A stretch of DNA of 64,000 nt, from contig JAHLMK010000003.1 of NCBI GenBank assembly GCA_019915135.1, positions 2,542,001 to 2,606,000 on the forward strand. The letters are read 5' to 3'. Positions 11,584 through 22,918 of this stretch are shown here, piece by piece. Origin of the DNA: Strobilurus pachycystidiatus. Lineage: Eukaryota > Basidiomycota > Agaricomycetes > Agaricales > Physalacriaceae. The notes under the pieces were generated by a model. It ran no database searches, was not told where the DNA came from, and saw only the letters and a list, made by a program, of their open reading frames with translations. Both the position numbers and the translations under genes were made by a program. How positions within the stretch are numbered: position 1 is the first letter of the stretch; each line of letters starts with the position of its first letter.

Positions 11584-12485
11584 TCAACTGTCCAAGATCT
11601 CTAAAGGATGCGAGGCGAGTGGAGTAGCATAGAAGATTTTGAGAACACGATGCGCAAATGCTGCGACGAGGGCGATAGATTTCCTTTCATAGATCATTTG
11701 CTGCAGAATTCTGATATCCGGTAGTGAGAGCGTATAGCCTCCACCAGACCGGGGTTCAAGGGCATGATTGAGTTCATCATATCTCCTCGCAAAGCGACCA
11801 GGTCTGGTGATGAACCGCACCGTATCATGGCGTGTTCGGGCGTCTCAACTGCTGCATGACAGAAACGACACAGTCGTTGATCTCTTGGAGGTCTCTCTCG
11901 TCCCCTTGGTACGCGCCGCAATTCCTCGATGGCCAGATGATGGTGTGACAACAGGACATTGGTGATGGCCCTCCTGTGGTCAGGTACATCGACATCGAGG
12001 TAATGACGCCTACCAAGTGCTTTAGGCACTGGTTTCATCTTCTTCCTTGGCTCCACCCTGTCTCGTATGAGATAGAGCTTGTCAGATCCGAAGTTTACTT
12101 CTCGCAGGAGCCATTCCCCCATGGAGGCCGTTACGAGCGAGATGTAATCATCAACATCTTCGACGGTTACTGTCAAGATGTCGAGCTCGCGCGGCAGCTC
12201 AAAAGGTAGTAGGCGACCGGCCTTGAGTACATGAGTCCACCAGCAGACCTTGTTCCTCGGGTACCAGTACACGCTACTTTCAAACGCAGCGCGTGCATAG
12301 TGACCCTTATGAAGAGACAGGTAATACCTCAGACCGATCATGACTTGCAAGAAGCGACGGACTTCGATGGGCATGATTCCCGTTTCGGTGTATAAGGGCA
12401 GATAGCGGCTACTAGCACCTATTTCAACTCTGGTATTCAATATGCCGGAGTGAAGACCGAGATCGAGGAAGGCTAGGTTGGCCGT
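11584..12485 (-). pseudogene. Non-LTR retrotransposon ORF2 C-terminal fragment
   Basis: The minus strand encodes the post-reverse-transcriptase part of a LINE-type ORF2. It includes LPLYTETGIMPIEVRRFLQ, a motif also found in the copy at 18 kb as LYSETGIIPLRYNR. It ends in a C-terminal zinc knuckle, CRFCHAAVETPEHAMIRC (C-x2-C-x8-H-x4-C), typical of fungal non-LTR elements. The tail switches frame near 11700 to IYERKSIALVAAFAHRVLKI. The palm domain is missing, so the copy is 5' truncated near 12485, as is usual for target-primed insertions. It differs clearly from the 16.3-18.9 kb element and is a different subfamily member. It lies between two gag-like pieces. Confidence 0.9.
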
Positions 12486-12488
12486 AGC

Positions 12489-12686
12489 TTGATGGCACCA
12501 GGCACAGCGAAAGTCAAACTTGAGGACTTACAGGATATGAACAATTTGCTTTCCAGCTTCCGCGACACAGTCAACGCACAAGAAAAGCGGCTCAACGAGA
12601 CGCCCAACATGGTCCAGAATCTACTAGAAATGGTCCTCCAGAATCAGCGAGAATCACGCGAACTATCGGCTACTGACCTCCAGTAA
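12489..12686 (+). pseudogene. Short helical frame, possible gag-like remnant
   Basis: A 65-codon frame (MAPGTAKVKLEDLQDMNNLL) is strongly helical and glutamine-rich. It has the look of the middle of fungal gag-like proteins (a VKLEDLQ..L..F..T pattern). It is on the same strand as the 11046-11472 remnant. One reading is that the LINE piece at 11584-12485 landed inside one gag-like gene and split it. I cannot show this without a reference copy. Confidence 0.3.
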
Positions 12687-13655
12687 CCGATGCATAAATG
12701 AAAGGATAGCAGCGCGTGGCGACGCATGTCTGTTGCGCCGTGACGCGCCAAATGGGACCTGTATGAGCGCGAGTAGCGACGGATTCAGCGCGTCACAACG
12801 CGCTGCAACGGTGGGTACTTAGACACACGAAATATATCACCGGTGGGCACTGATGGACGACGTGGCGCGTTGCAGCGCCGGTAAGAGAGTCGCGACGAGC
12901 GTCGCGACTCCTTGTGCTCATGCAGGCAATCACGCCAAGAGTAAGTGTAGCGACGCGATATGTATTGCTCAAGATAGGGTACATTTTGTATTTGAGGAAT
13001 ATACAGTTGCTACTCACCGTAGCAACGCTATTAGCTTTAGCCATCTGAGATGGCAAAACGTCGCCGCAAGATCATCGAGGTTTCTGACTTGAATGGACGC
13101 ACTGAAGTGCAGGCTCGAAGTGCTCGCCCTGTAGTGTCTTCGGCACCCCGAAGTGTTACCCCGTCACTCCTTCTAACCAGTGCAAGGAACTTGAGTATTT
13201 GACACTAAGGGGTGTAATTGTACTGTAGTAGTTACACTGTAGTGCTATATCAATACATGCTACCTACGTTACACTCTAGTGTTTGGTGGTAAACATCCGG
13301 AAATCCTTAAGTCGGGCGATCTGGACATTGGTCGATCTGGACATTGGTCGACACGGTAATTTTGGACACACCCATTATCTGGTGTTGGACAGAGCACAGT
13401 GAACGACATCCGTCACTCATCCTTCAGTCCGCTCGTTCAAGTTCTCATCCACATACCCGCAAATCAGCGCACGAACAATAGCAGACCATCAAGTCCAGGC
13501 TTTGAGTAGTTAGTCGAACATCACACGATCCGGCGCATACCAGGCGTATCTGAGGCTCTTCTCGACCTGGCACCGTGATGACAGTCACTCGGGGATTCTG
13601 CGGTGCAAGATGTTCCATATGTAGACAATATATAGGGAGACATCGTTATCCGAGG
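12687..13655. other. Non-coding stretch with a hairpin and a tandem 16-mer
   Basis: No credible gene. Features visible by eye are a 24-bp hairpin at 12887-12910, a direct tandem repeat of GATCTGGACATTGGTC at 13318-13349, and GCGC-rich words around 12710-12870. It is the downstream flank of the E(z) gene. Confidence 0.5.
12887..12910. repeat. Hairpin, 10-bp arms
   Basis: GAGTCGCGAC and its exact reverse complement GTCGCGACTC are separated by GAGC. Confidence 0.8.
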
Positions 13656-16178
13656 TCAGTCAAGAAAAAAATTTATCCCGTAGTTGAAAAGAATCTCCTC
13701 TTCGACTTTGATATTCCTGTCTGTCAGACACAAGTTGTAAGAGCACACACCATACTCGAAGAAATACTCACTGGCATAGAACCCAATTCGTTGCTCTCCG
13801 TTAACGAGTTTCACTGCCCAATTGTAAGCCGATGATCTCCAACCCAAAAGCATTGAACCCACATTCTGGATAACAATTGGCTGCATCTTCGCTATGGTTG
13901 ATGTACCTGGTCTCGTTTGAAATGTAGGCGCTGTCGATCACAAGTTCGCTGTCAAGTCGAAAGAAATAGTTACGCCCTCGGTGGTTTGTCAGGTCACTGC
14001 AGCGGTACTCAGCACGCAGCCATTCAAAATCAAGTTCACTTTCACCTTCTGGACTCGACGGTCGGCTCATATACCAGTTCACCAACATATTCTTGATCCG
14101 TTCTTGTAAGTAAACAAAAGAAGCCGGCCAAGATTAGAAACCGGCTTACCGGCTATGAAGTCGCCTTTCTTTATGGCTTCGCCGGCGAAGAGTCCGCGAC
14201 CGTGGTTGCTTTCCTTAACTTTGACGAGCTACGTCTTGTGTCAGTATCAGCTATGAGATTAATGGCGAGTGAAACACCTTGTTCACACCCCGTTGTATAG
14301 CATTGTTCTTGCATCTCCCACTCTTCAGGTCTACATCGATGGTGAGCGTTCATGCGGACAAATTGTTTGAACACAACTTACTTCTTGGACAATGGAAGGC
14401 GGACCCTCAATATCATAGGCTTCATCAGATAGAAAACACACTTACGCAGTTTGACACGTTGTGCAGCCCTCCGGATCGCATTCCATGCCCGCCGCAAAAC
14501 ATGGACAGGATTTGGTCCTGCAATTTCTCTTGCATGCACAATTTCTTCGCAGTCGTATACCTGAGATATGTTGACATAGCGTCTGTTGTAGCGCAGGAGG
14601 TGGCACGCACAAGGTTGATGCTCGCATCGACAAGCCTCTTCGCAGTAAGCGCCGCTCGCGTAGCATGGACAATCATCATCTGTGCATGGTCCTGGATGTG
14701 CACAGTTGTTGCTATCCCACAGTCATTCAGAAACCCTTGTATCAGAATCCAGAGGTCACAACAACTCACGGGAGGACAACATCAGTTTTACAAGCTGTAT
14801 CTAGGAGCGGTGTGGTCAGTGACGATGATCAAGATCCAGACAAAGTCAAAAACCTTTCTTGTATGGGCCTCGCTTCGGAATAGACTCATCCGGTATGATC
14901 TTCTTGCGGTATTGGAAGACCTGCACATTCTTCAGTAATGCCAGGTATGAGACTCTGACTGCAAACCTCTGGACACGGCCTCTTGCATATGACAGCTAAA
15001 TCGCATGGTGAAAGGTCCGGAGAGTAGCGTAGCGTCAGCGTTAACACATCAACATCATTGGCACTCCACTTGGGTAGCTGGAGTATATCCATCTTGTTAG
15101 GGTTGTTATGACACCGGTGTCAACGGGCCTACCTGCTGGGACTCATCCTTCAGATCCGCGATCGAGAAACACAGGTCACTGCAAGGCTCCACACACTTCT
15201 TGATGAGCTTGCTACTGGAAAGCTTTGCTTGCTCAATAGGGTATTCACTAGACGCTGTTCCACATTGAGTTAAATTAGGCCTCTCTTTCTGCACAAGTAC
15301 GGTGGGGAGAACACACTTGGTGGGTGGGGAGAACACAGGCTAGTTAGACAGTTCAAGTTGCTGCAGAACAGCGTAGTCGACGAGGTGAATCGTTCCAGCA
15401 ACGACGCTGGCTGTTCAGATGAAGGCGGCACCAATGACTCCTCTGATCTGGACGCTGGCCAGGCCAAATGATCTCTTCAGTTGTTCAGACTCATTTGTGC
15501 ACCGAGGGTCAAGACGACTGACCTTCTTGCGTATGTAGACTGCAGTCCGGGCCCGTCAGTGTCGCTGCTGCACAATCTGAGTGGCATGATTCCGGTGGCG
15601 TCAATCTCAGCAGACGAGATCCCGTGGAGAGACTCAAGCCTGCGGGATGCCTCCATCACGACAACCTCGACTGTTGGGACATAAATTCTTCAGTAGGGAC
15701 GGAGGCGCCGAAACACCGACAACTTACTGTTAGGGTCGTAATCATCATCCCAGGCAAAGCGCTTATGTCGCAGAGCGTGGCTCTCAATGTCGAAGGTTTT
15801 GTCATCCGCGAAAGGAATGAAGGGCAAGTCGTCAGAGTCGTCGCCAGTGAAGATGTTTCGAGTCGTCAATGGTGAGGATTCGTACGGCGATGGGGCGGGT
15901 AGGTCATTCTGGCAGGTGATGACCTTGACTGGCGCGAATGCCACAGTGAGTGAGGAGCCCTCGATATGATGCACCTTCAGAACCGTATCGCCGTCGTCTG
16001 GCAGAGTTTGTGCTGATGGGCGCGAAGTAGCAGTGCGTTCAGTGTGATCATATAGACGCGGATTAGGTGTAGCAAGAGCCATTATAGCATTCTCGCAGTC
16101 CTTTTGTTCCCACTTATTGAACTCGTTCCAGGTCGTTTCCAGGATAGAACGTATAAGATCGGCCTTGGAGTCAGACAT
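13656..16178 (-). CDS. KMT6: E(z)/EZH2-type histone H3K27 methyltransferase
   Basis: This is the catalytic subunit of Polycomb repressive complex 2, which acts in the nucleus on H3 lysine 27. Exon 1 is 15728-16178 (start ATG 16178) and the first intron is 15671-15727. Matches in order are: DDLPFIPFADDKTFD (N-terminal binding region), TDGPGLQSTYARR (EZH2 has IDGPNAKSVQRE), VEPCSDLCFS, a SANT-like segment, and the CXC domain (PNNCAHPGPCTDDDCPCYAS, then CKRNCRTKSCPCFAAGMECD across intron 14561-14610). A CKNNAIQRGVNK segment (EZH2 CKNCSIQRGSKK) leads to the SET domain: EYV-GELV, FFRLDSELVIDSAY, RYINHS, NCYPE, LVNGEQRIGFYA, EEILFNYG. Most junctions keep frame; the stop is at 13656. About ten introns. 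It seems intact, and the protein is shorter than animal EZH2. No ESC or Suz12 partner is certain here. Confidence 0.93.
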
Positions 16179-16324
16179 GCCGCGTTAATGGTCTGATCTA
16201 CAGAGTGGCGGAAACGATGGGGCTCGGTTGTACCTAGATAGCGCAGCCCTCGTCGTGGTAACAGGGAAAGTTCCGGCGGGCAGCGTGAACGATCGGTCAC
16301 TCTGCATCCACTATTCACACGTTT

Positions 16325-18933
16325 GTGACGATCGTGATCGTTCAAAAGAGCACACCCCTATTGATCCAGGATAAACAGGCAGTTGAAGCTTACACGCTAC
16401 CATACCTCACTGCCCTTCCCACTTTTCCACCTTCCGGCTCAGTGCAGCCTGTTCCAGATGGCGGCGCGAAAGTCACGACAACTCTGCCTAAGATCCCACC
16501 ACCCCGGAAACTGCAGTCGTCGGTTGACGATGACATCCCCCCTTCCTTCCTGTCCTCTCATGGCGGTCGTGACTCTTCCCGCGCTGAGCGCTGGGAACTG
16601 CTTATTGACTTTATTCAAGCCGCACAAAAGGGGACAGCTCTTTTTGGGATATGGTGCGAGAGGTTATTGATCCCAAGATGAGAGACGCGGAGATCTTGAT
16701 TGACGAAATGGCAAATGAGTTCGAGGCGCGCCTAAACAGCCCTGCGAGTGTTCCCGAGGAGTTCGACCTTGACGCACTAGCTCACGCCCTTCTGCAGTCC
16801 GAAGCGATCCCATTCGAGACAAGCGACACCTCGCCAGAGGGATTCTTCTCCGCTGACTGGACAGAGGTCGATATAGAGGAGGTGAAGGAGGAGATGCGGC
16901 GTGATTCATCGGGTGCAGCGGGATGGGACCGCACAACTTACGACGTGTTCCTGCGTATTCCCAAGGATCGACTCTGTCACTTGTTCAACAGGTGTCTCGC
17001 CTTACGAGGAGCCCCGCGAATGTGGCTTATAACCATCCTCATCGGCATTCTAAAAGCAGGGAAGGATCCAAAGCTGGCCGGGAGTTATCGTCTCATTGGG
17101 CTAGAGTCTTGTATTCTCAAGATGTTTACCCTTCTGATCGACAAACGGATACAGGCTTGGATGATTGCGAGGGGTATTATCCCTGACACCCAGAACGGCT
17201 TCCGCAAAGGGTTTGACGCGCTCAACAATCCGTGGATCCTACTATGCGCTATTCAGATGGCTGCCGCAGAGAAGAAGACACTCTATGTCGTCTTTCCCGA
17301 CCTCACAAACGCTTTTCCATGGACTAACCACGCGGTTCTGTGGTCTATGATGTATCAGCGAGGCGCTGGGGGACCGATATTTGACTGGATCAGGATGTTG
17401 TACCGTTGCATGACCTATGTGGTCCGCTTAGGCACAGAGTTCTCGAAGCCATTTCGGACGACCATCGGAATGCTTACAGGCGATACCTCTTCACCTAGCC
17501 TCTGGTCCTTTGTGTCATCGGATCTCACTATGACATCTCACCCCGAGGACACCATCATGGATGGACGGGCAGTGATCAACCACGTCTTGCATGCTGATGA
17601 CGGCGCGATGTGGTCGGGTCCTCGGGGCATTGTATCCCATCTCGAAGAGTACGCCGCTTATGCGAGCCGGAAGGGATTCATGGTGAACGTTCCAAAAACA
17701 AAGGTGCGATTGCGCGCTGGTGACCGTGTAAGGGATGCTTAACAGAGTTGCGATAGGCTATGGCTTTCGGTGCTTTACCTGACGTCCTACCAGTCTTCAC
17801 GCTCCAAGGGAAGGAGATCGCATGGACGGACGAACACAGATACCTGGGTGTCACCCTCTACTCACGGACCGGTGGCCTCTTCTCCAAGATGTACCTGTCA
17901 AAATCCATCACAGCACGAAAAACGGCAAACGTAACACGTTACCCTACGCCTCCAAAAGCACTTTGGCGACCTACCTCCAGCTCAAGGCCTTACGGTCTAC
18001 AAGGCCCGGGTCGCAGCGCACCTAACTTACGCGGCTGAGCTATGTGTAGACGTCAATGGACGCGGCCTGGCTCTCCTGGAAAGTGTCGAGAAGCACTTCT
18101 TACGTCGAATTCTTCACGTCCATGACCATTCGCGCGTTGCTACCTTGTACTCCGAGACTGGTATCATCCCACTGCGCTACAATCGTCTACTGCGCCCACT
18201 CAAGTTTCTGAGGAGGCTCCTACTCCTACCCGATGAACGACTAGTCAAACGGTGCTTTGCTGTGTACGTGACTCTCTGGAAGGCAGGTGCCGCAGGATGG
18301 TTAGGTGATCTTGGCAATGTTCTCGCGAGAGTCGGAGTGCAGGATCCCTCCAACTGGTTGAATGCCTTAACGAGCGTTCAGGGTGTCGACGCGCTGATGG
18401 CAGCGGTTCGTTTGGCGGCGGAGCATTGGGTCAGCAGTCAGATTGAAAGCCAGCGTTTGCCCTTGCTCGTGGAACGACGCCAGCGAGGGCGCGGGGGTCG
18501 ATGGTACGATGGGCCAGTTCTCCTTTGGAACTACTTGCTTGTGCGGGTGCCTGCTCATCGAGTGGCGCTCACGCGACTAGTAACGGGTTCTCATCTACTA
18601 GGAGTCGAAGCCGTTAAGTGGATTCCACGTCCTGCGGCATTCACGGGAGGAGTACCAAGACACTGGCGTCTTTGCCGCTTATGTGGAGACAGTATCGAAG
18701 ACGAGATTCATGTGATGCTAGCATGCTGCGATCCCGCACTTGTAGACATGAGAAGTCGACTGATAGTCGAGGTATGGAAGATGTACCCGGGCTTGAGGGG
18801 TAGGGCTAATACGCCGGAAAATTGGTGGCGACTGGTGCTCGAGCATGATGATCTGGTGCCCATAGTGGCTGAATATGTCTTTGCAGTGCTGCAGATCGTC
18901 CTCAGTGTACCAATGTATGTACCCGAGTGGTAG
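16325..18933 (+). pseudogene. Non-LTR retrotransposon ORF2 (reverse transcriptase)
   Basis: A LINE-type reverse transcriptase. The N-terminal linker is at 16325-16640. The palm and fingers are at 16651-17703: SGAAGWDRTTYDVF, GILKAGKDPKLAGSYRLIGL, NGFRKG, VFPDLTNAFP (holding the first catalytic Asp) and LHADDGAMW (catalytic DD, with His in place of the usual Tyr or Phe). The thumb follows at 17757-17940 (FGALPDVLPVFTLQGKEI). The C-terminal part, 17945-18933, has LYSETGIIPLRYNR and a zinc knuckle CRLCGDSIEDEIHVMLAC. A 53-bp intron-like insert lies at 17704-17756. One-base frameshifts near 16635 and 17942 kill the frame. No endonuclease domain is seen upstream, because the element is truncated near 16.3 kb next to the E(z) start. 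Confidence 0.93.
17704..17756 (+). other. Intron-like insertion inside the LINE reverse transcriptase
   Basis: The 53 bp begin GTGCGA, contain GCTTAAC (a CTNAY-type branch point) 16 bp before the end, and finish with GATAG. Removing them joins ..PKTK to AMAFGALPDV exactly in frame, which is the expected path of this protein family (KTKVMVFG-like). Left in, they bring an in-frame stop. Confidence 0.75.
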
Positions 18934-19490
18934 TACAGGTAGTAAAAAGATATTGTACTTCTGTTTCATGCATCGAGCTTGACTCTGCATTCTTATGAGG
19001 TATTGAACTTGGCTCTGCCATCGCATTGAGCTCAGCTCTGCACGAAGGAAGGCGGTTAACATGTTGTACAATGTATGGCGACGCTCAGCTGTAAGTTGTT
19101 TGCGTGTAAGGACGGCTTTGTAGTTGCATGCCATGCATCCCGTTCCGGTAGCTTTCCCTGCCACGGCTTTTTGCCCTCTTCGACGTCAGTCTTTATTTTT
19201 GTCCTCAATGAGGTTTTCTCAGGTACCGCGTATCGGAGAGGTTTTTTACAAGCAGGGTTTTGATGCACCCGTGTTCCATGACGCCTCGCACTTCCTTTAT
19301 TGTAGTGTAGTAGTTTTATTATCACCCGCCGTCATTGATATTGTGAGGACGCACCTTACGAAGGCTGATCTGAATCAATTAGGTGGCGGCAGGGTTCGGT
19401 ACCGTAGCATGTATTGTAGTACGGACCGTGCTGTGTTCTTTAAGGGCTAGATGCACGTAAAAATATATCTATCTATCTATCATACGGCGT
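18934..19490 (+). other. 3' region of the LINE, ending in an ATCT microsatellite
   Basis: No coding frame. The stretch ends in AAAAATATATCTATCTATCTATC (the repeat part is 19464-19481), after which sequence character changes. Several fungal non-LTR elements end in short tandem repeats rather than poly(A), so I place the 3' end of the element here. Confidence 0.5.
19464..19481. repeat. ATCT microsatellite
   Basis: About four units of ATCT at the proposed 3' end of the non-LTR element. Confidence 0.8.
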
Positions 19491-20524
19491 CGGAGGGCAG
19501 TAGAAGAATTATCGTAGGCTGTTGGTGGACCGTGCGGGGATTTGACGATGTGACCATGGTGGGAGGAAAGTGACGAGGACCTACCGCGGATCGCGAAGTA
19601 TCACACTAGCCGAGGGATACAGTCAAGAGATGGACGGCGACCTCCTTGCTGATGTTGGAGTATGAGGAACTTCACGCGTTTCCCAGGAATCCTAGCCTGG
19701 AAACCTGGCTCTAGTAGCGAAGACAGTCGTTCGCTGTATAGACAGGAATCCCAGCAACCCAATGCCGCCACGAGATTAAACCCGAGATTACGGACTTAAC
19801 GCGAAGCGGCGGACTTGCCTAAGCTGCTGCGCATCATAGACCTTTTCCCACTTGCTTCCTACCGCCACGGAGCGACGAACGCGAGCACCAGAAAAACCTC
19901 CAGGTAAGTATTGAGGTCAGCTTACCGATATCAGTCGTAGTCAAGATGAATCTTCAATGAGTGCAAACATCGCGAAGAAGGAATGAAAGTTCTTCATCTA
20001 GTATGGTGCTGACTACAAATCCAGTACAATAATGGCACGCACAAAGCAAGTCAAGAGACCAAAACGTGAGAGACAAGCCATACATTCTAATCCATGACAC
20101 CCTGACGCCGGCTTAGCTAAAGGACCTCCGAGTCCTCCAACTAGGACATACACAAGGATGACATGTGCCCCGCCCATGAAAGAACATACAGGTGCGCTCT
20201 CTACATTCCAATACCAAATACCGCACCGTTCCTAATCTGCTTGCGCAGATCAGCGCTACGCAGCCGGTGAGATCGTGCTGACTGTGGCTTATCTTCTCAT
20301 AGAGTATATCAAACAGGTGAGGAAGAGCGTCTGCGATGGCGTGGAGTGCATAGAGTACTATATATTTTGGTACTCTTATGCCCATGGCACGTAAGTGCCC
20401 TTACCCCATCTTCCTCAACTCTGGATTATTGCTGAATCATGAACGACCTCAGTTGGGAGTCGGCGGACTCTTGGAGCCACAAATGGTAAGCATGGGTTAA
20501 CACACAAACACGTGTACTCTACTC
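19491..20524. other. No supported gene
   Basis: Neither strand shows frames with splice signals or recognisable motifs. A 90-codon minus-strand frame at 20113-20385 has no other support. Confidence 0.4.
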
Positions 20525-20943
20525 ATGCCTCCAAGTAGTCAAGATAAAGATACAGTTGCCTTGTGCGAACGAACGGAAAAGCACCTCCTCAAACGTCGCA
20601 GCATCAATGTCAGAGAGATGCCGGTCGGTACCACTCTCAAGGTGGGAAGGAAGTTCATTGGTAAGTGTCCACCATGATTCAAGGATTTTGACCGTTGATA
20701 TCTACCTGCCTATAGACAAGGAAAGGGCCTCGTTTGCGAGACGTATCAGGCAAACTCAGGAAGACGCAGCAGGTCCATCCCAAGTCAGTCCTGTGTACGC
20801 ATACGCTCTTGGCTCCTTATCATTTTGTAGGGACCGGCGGCCGATGCGACTCAAGACTGAACCGGCGCGAACAACCAAGAATGACGAAGAGGGGTCGACC
20901 GTTGTCCTCTTCACATCCATTCCTAGCATGCCCTACTACCTGA
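20525..20943 (+). CDS. Small three-exon hypothetical protein
   Basis: ATG 20525 opens exon 1 (MPPSSQDKDTVALCERTEKH), which ends at a good donor (gtaagtgtcc) near 20659. The acceptor is ctatag near 20715 and exon 2 reads KERASFARRIRQTQEDAA. The second intron (gtccat..ttgtag) ends near 20829 and exon 3 runs to TGA at 20943. Phases match at both junctions and give a basic protein of roughly 95 residues. I do not recognise it. The last exon has low complexity and its frame choice is the least certain part. Confidence 0.4.
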
Positions 20944-20969
20944 ATACATTGTTTTCTGCTGGTTGCGAC

Positions 20970-21060
20970 TCTGATCGACTGAATGACCGCTTCATTCATT
21001 ATTACTCGGCACGGACCATTCCTGATCGCCGGACGCTGATCGACTGAAAGACCGCTGATT
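20970..21060. repeat. Short duplicated block shared with the 11.4 kb region
   Basis: CTGATCGACTGAATGACCGC near 20971 is repeated as TGATCGACTGAAAGACCGCT near 21037. Between them lies ACTCGGCACGGACCATTCCT and following bases, which match 11393-11428 with about four differences. The block ends where the hAT transposase frame stops. Confidence 0.7.
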
Positions 21061-21069
21061 TGCAGCCGA

Positions 21070-22918
21070 TTAAGAAACGATACTTAGGCCATGCCCCTCG
21101 TATACCTCATCGACCAACTCTGCGTATCGTGTCAACGTCTCCTCCACTTCTCCGGGCTCGACGTTCGGATCGTCATCGTCAATATACGGCATTCCAAGGT
21201 ATTTCAGACCCGTCTTGACAGCGATGTTGATGATGTGGGGAAAGCACCTGTACGTGTATCGTATCAGGAACATATAGGATATTTGGAAGCAACGGTACCT
21301 GATGCGATTTGAGTTCCTGTGGAATGGCAACCCTCGGCTCGTCAGAATACGAGCAATGGCCTCCATCATAGTTCCGTTCGATGCAGCATTATCAAGGGTG
21401 ATAGCGGAAATCTGTGAGAATGTACAAATCAGAAAATTGCAGGGAATCTCAAAGAGAGAGTACTTACTTTGTGGGCTATCTTCAGTTCATCGAATACATT
21501 GATCATGACCTTGGCCATGTTCTCGCCATCGTGGCTACCACGAACATATCGGAAGGCAACCAATCGGGCGCGCAACACAAGGTGGCCATCGATCAGTACC
21601 AGGTAGTGCGCAACGGCCATATATCCCTGCAAAATTCCACGCGACCACATATCGGCCGTGAAAGCGATACGCCCCAGAGCATGCTGAGAAAGAGTCAGAC
21701 CTGTGGATGGATAACAGACAAAACATACTCACAGCCAGATCATCAACAATGCGTCCGTGTTCCTTCCCATAATGCAGGTAAATGAGTTCGGTCAGTTTGT
21801 CATGATGCGGAACATTCGTGTCGGTGATGTTGTTCATGCCGACATAGAGTAAGAGATCCCGGAACTCGGGACATTCGACAACATTGACAGCCTGACAGAG
21901 ATTACAGATGTTGGTCGGAGTATTGGCTACGAGCAATCGAGACGTACCGCATCGTACACGCTAATCCACTTCACGAGGCGGTCATGGAAGCCGTCAAACG
22001 TGAAGTTCTCGCCCTCATAAGAGCGAGGTCCCTTGCTTGTCCTTGTCGCTGCAAATAAATTTGTGCAGATGAACCGTCTCCCAGCCCTTGAGGTGCTCAG
22101 AGAGAACACACTCGTAATACTCACGAAAGTGAGCCTTCGTGAGATGGGTTCGGATAGCTGAGGTTGAACCGCCGTTATTCTTCCAGGTTCTATAATTCTC
22201 GCCGCTATTTGCATATAGTCAGCGTCACACGGAATGATGGTTGTTTAGAGCGCACCTGCAGAAGCAACAGGCAACACGCTCGCCGGGAGGCTGCTCCTTG
22301 TACAGTGTCTCGGGGATAGCGGGAGGAGTGGACAGAGTCAACAGGACGAACGAAGTACCAGACGTCGCTTGCGGTTGACGTCTTGGCCGCCTGGGCTTTC
22401 TCGGTTGCTACAGTGAAACTGCGAGTGCTCATCGGGGGTGGGCGAACGACGGGTGATGCCTCAGCATTGGCAGGGGCAGGCCCAATTCCATATAGAGCCG
22501 TCGCGTCTCCTCCTGCTGGCGTGTTGTTGTCGGTACGCGGTCGAACAGCGCGAGAAGTGTCTGCGGCATCGACCCGGGTACGCTTCCGACGTCGTTTAGG
22601 TGCAGGCGCAGGTGCAGGTGCAGGTGCAGGCGCAGGTGCAGGCGGAGGTGGCATAGCGAATGAGTATCCATACGGAGGTTGTGACAGATTATGCGGCGGC
22701 GGTCCAGGCAGTGGGGAAAAATGTGGGTAAGCAGGATATCCGGGAGGAGGCGGCGGCACTGAATATGTCGGAGCTGCATGTTGGAATGCTGGTAACTCTG
22801 CTAAATGGCCCCGTGGATGCTGGGACTGTTCAGCCTGAGGCGGTAACTCTCCTAGATTGAAATCCGGAGGGCGGTAGTGATGGAAGGGATATTGGTGCTG
22901 AGGTGGAGGTCCGGACAT
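21070..22918 (-). CDS. hAT-family transposase with BED zinc finger, C-terminally truncated
   Basis: The transposase of a hAT-type DNA transposon, which would cut and paste DNA in the nucleus. Exon 1 (about 22256-22918, ATG 22918) has a proline/alanine-rich N-terminus, an (AP)n run, a basic KRRRKRTR nuclear-localisation-like motif and the first half of a BED finger (SDVWYFV, then ACCFC). The intron is 22205-22255. Exon 2 has the rest of the finger (RTWKNNGGSTSAIRTHLTKA) and FDGFHDRLVKWISVYDA. Later exons give PEFRDLLLYVGM, PHHDKLTELIY, AFTADMWSRG-type sequence, ITLDNAASNGTMMEAIARIL and CFPHIINIAVKTGLKY, which are the conserved RNase-H-like core blocks. Phases agree at the junctions checked. 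The frame stops at 21070 soon after the FPHIINI block, so the rest of the catalytic core and the C-terminal hAT dimerisation domain are absent. Confidence 0.9.

Noticed and set aside
22383..22730. An alanine/glycine-rich plus-strand frame (AGAGAGAG)
   Set aside because: It is the antisense of the (AP)n run in the hAT transposase N-terminus.
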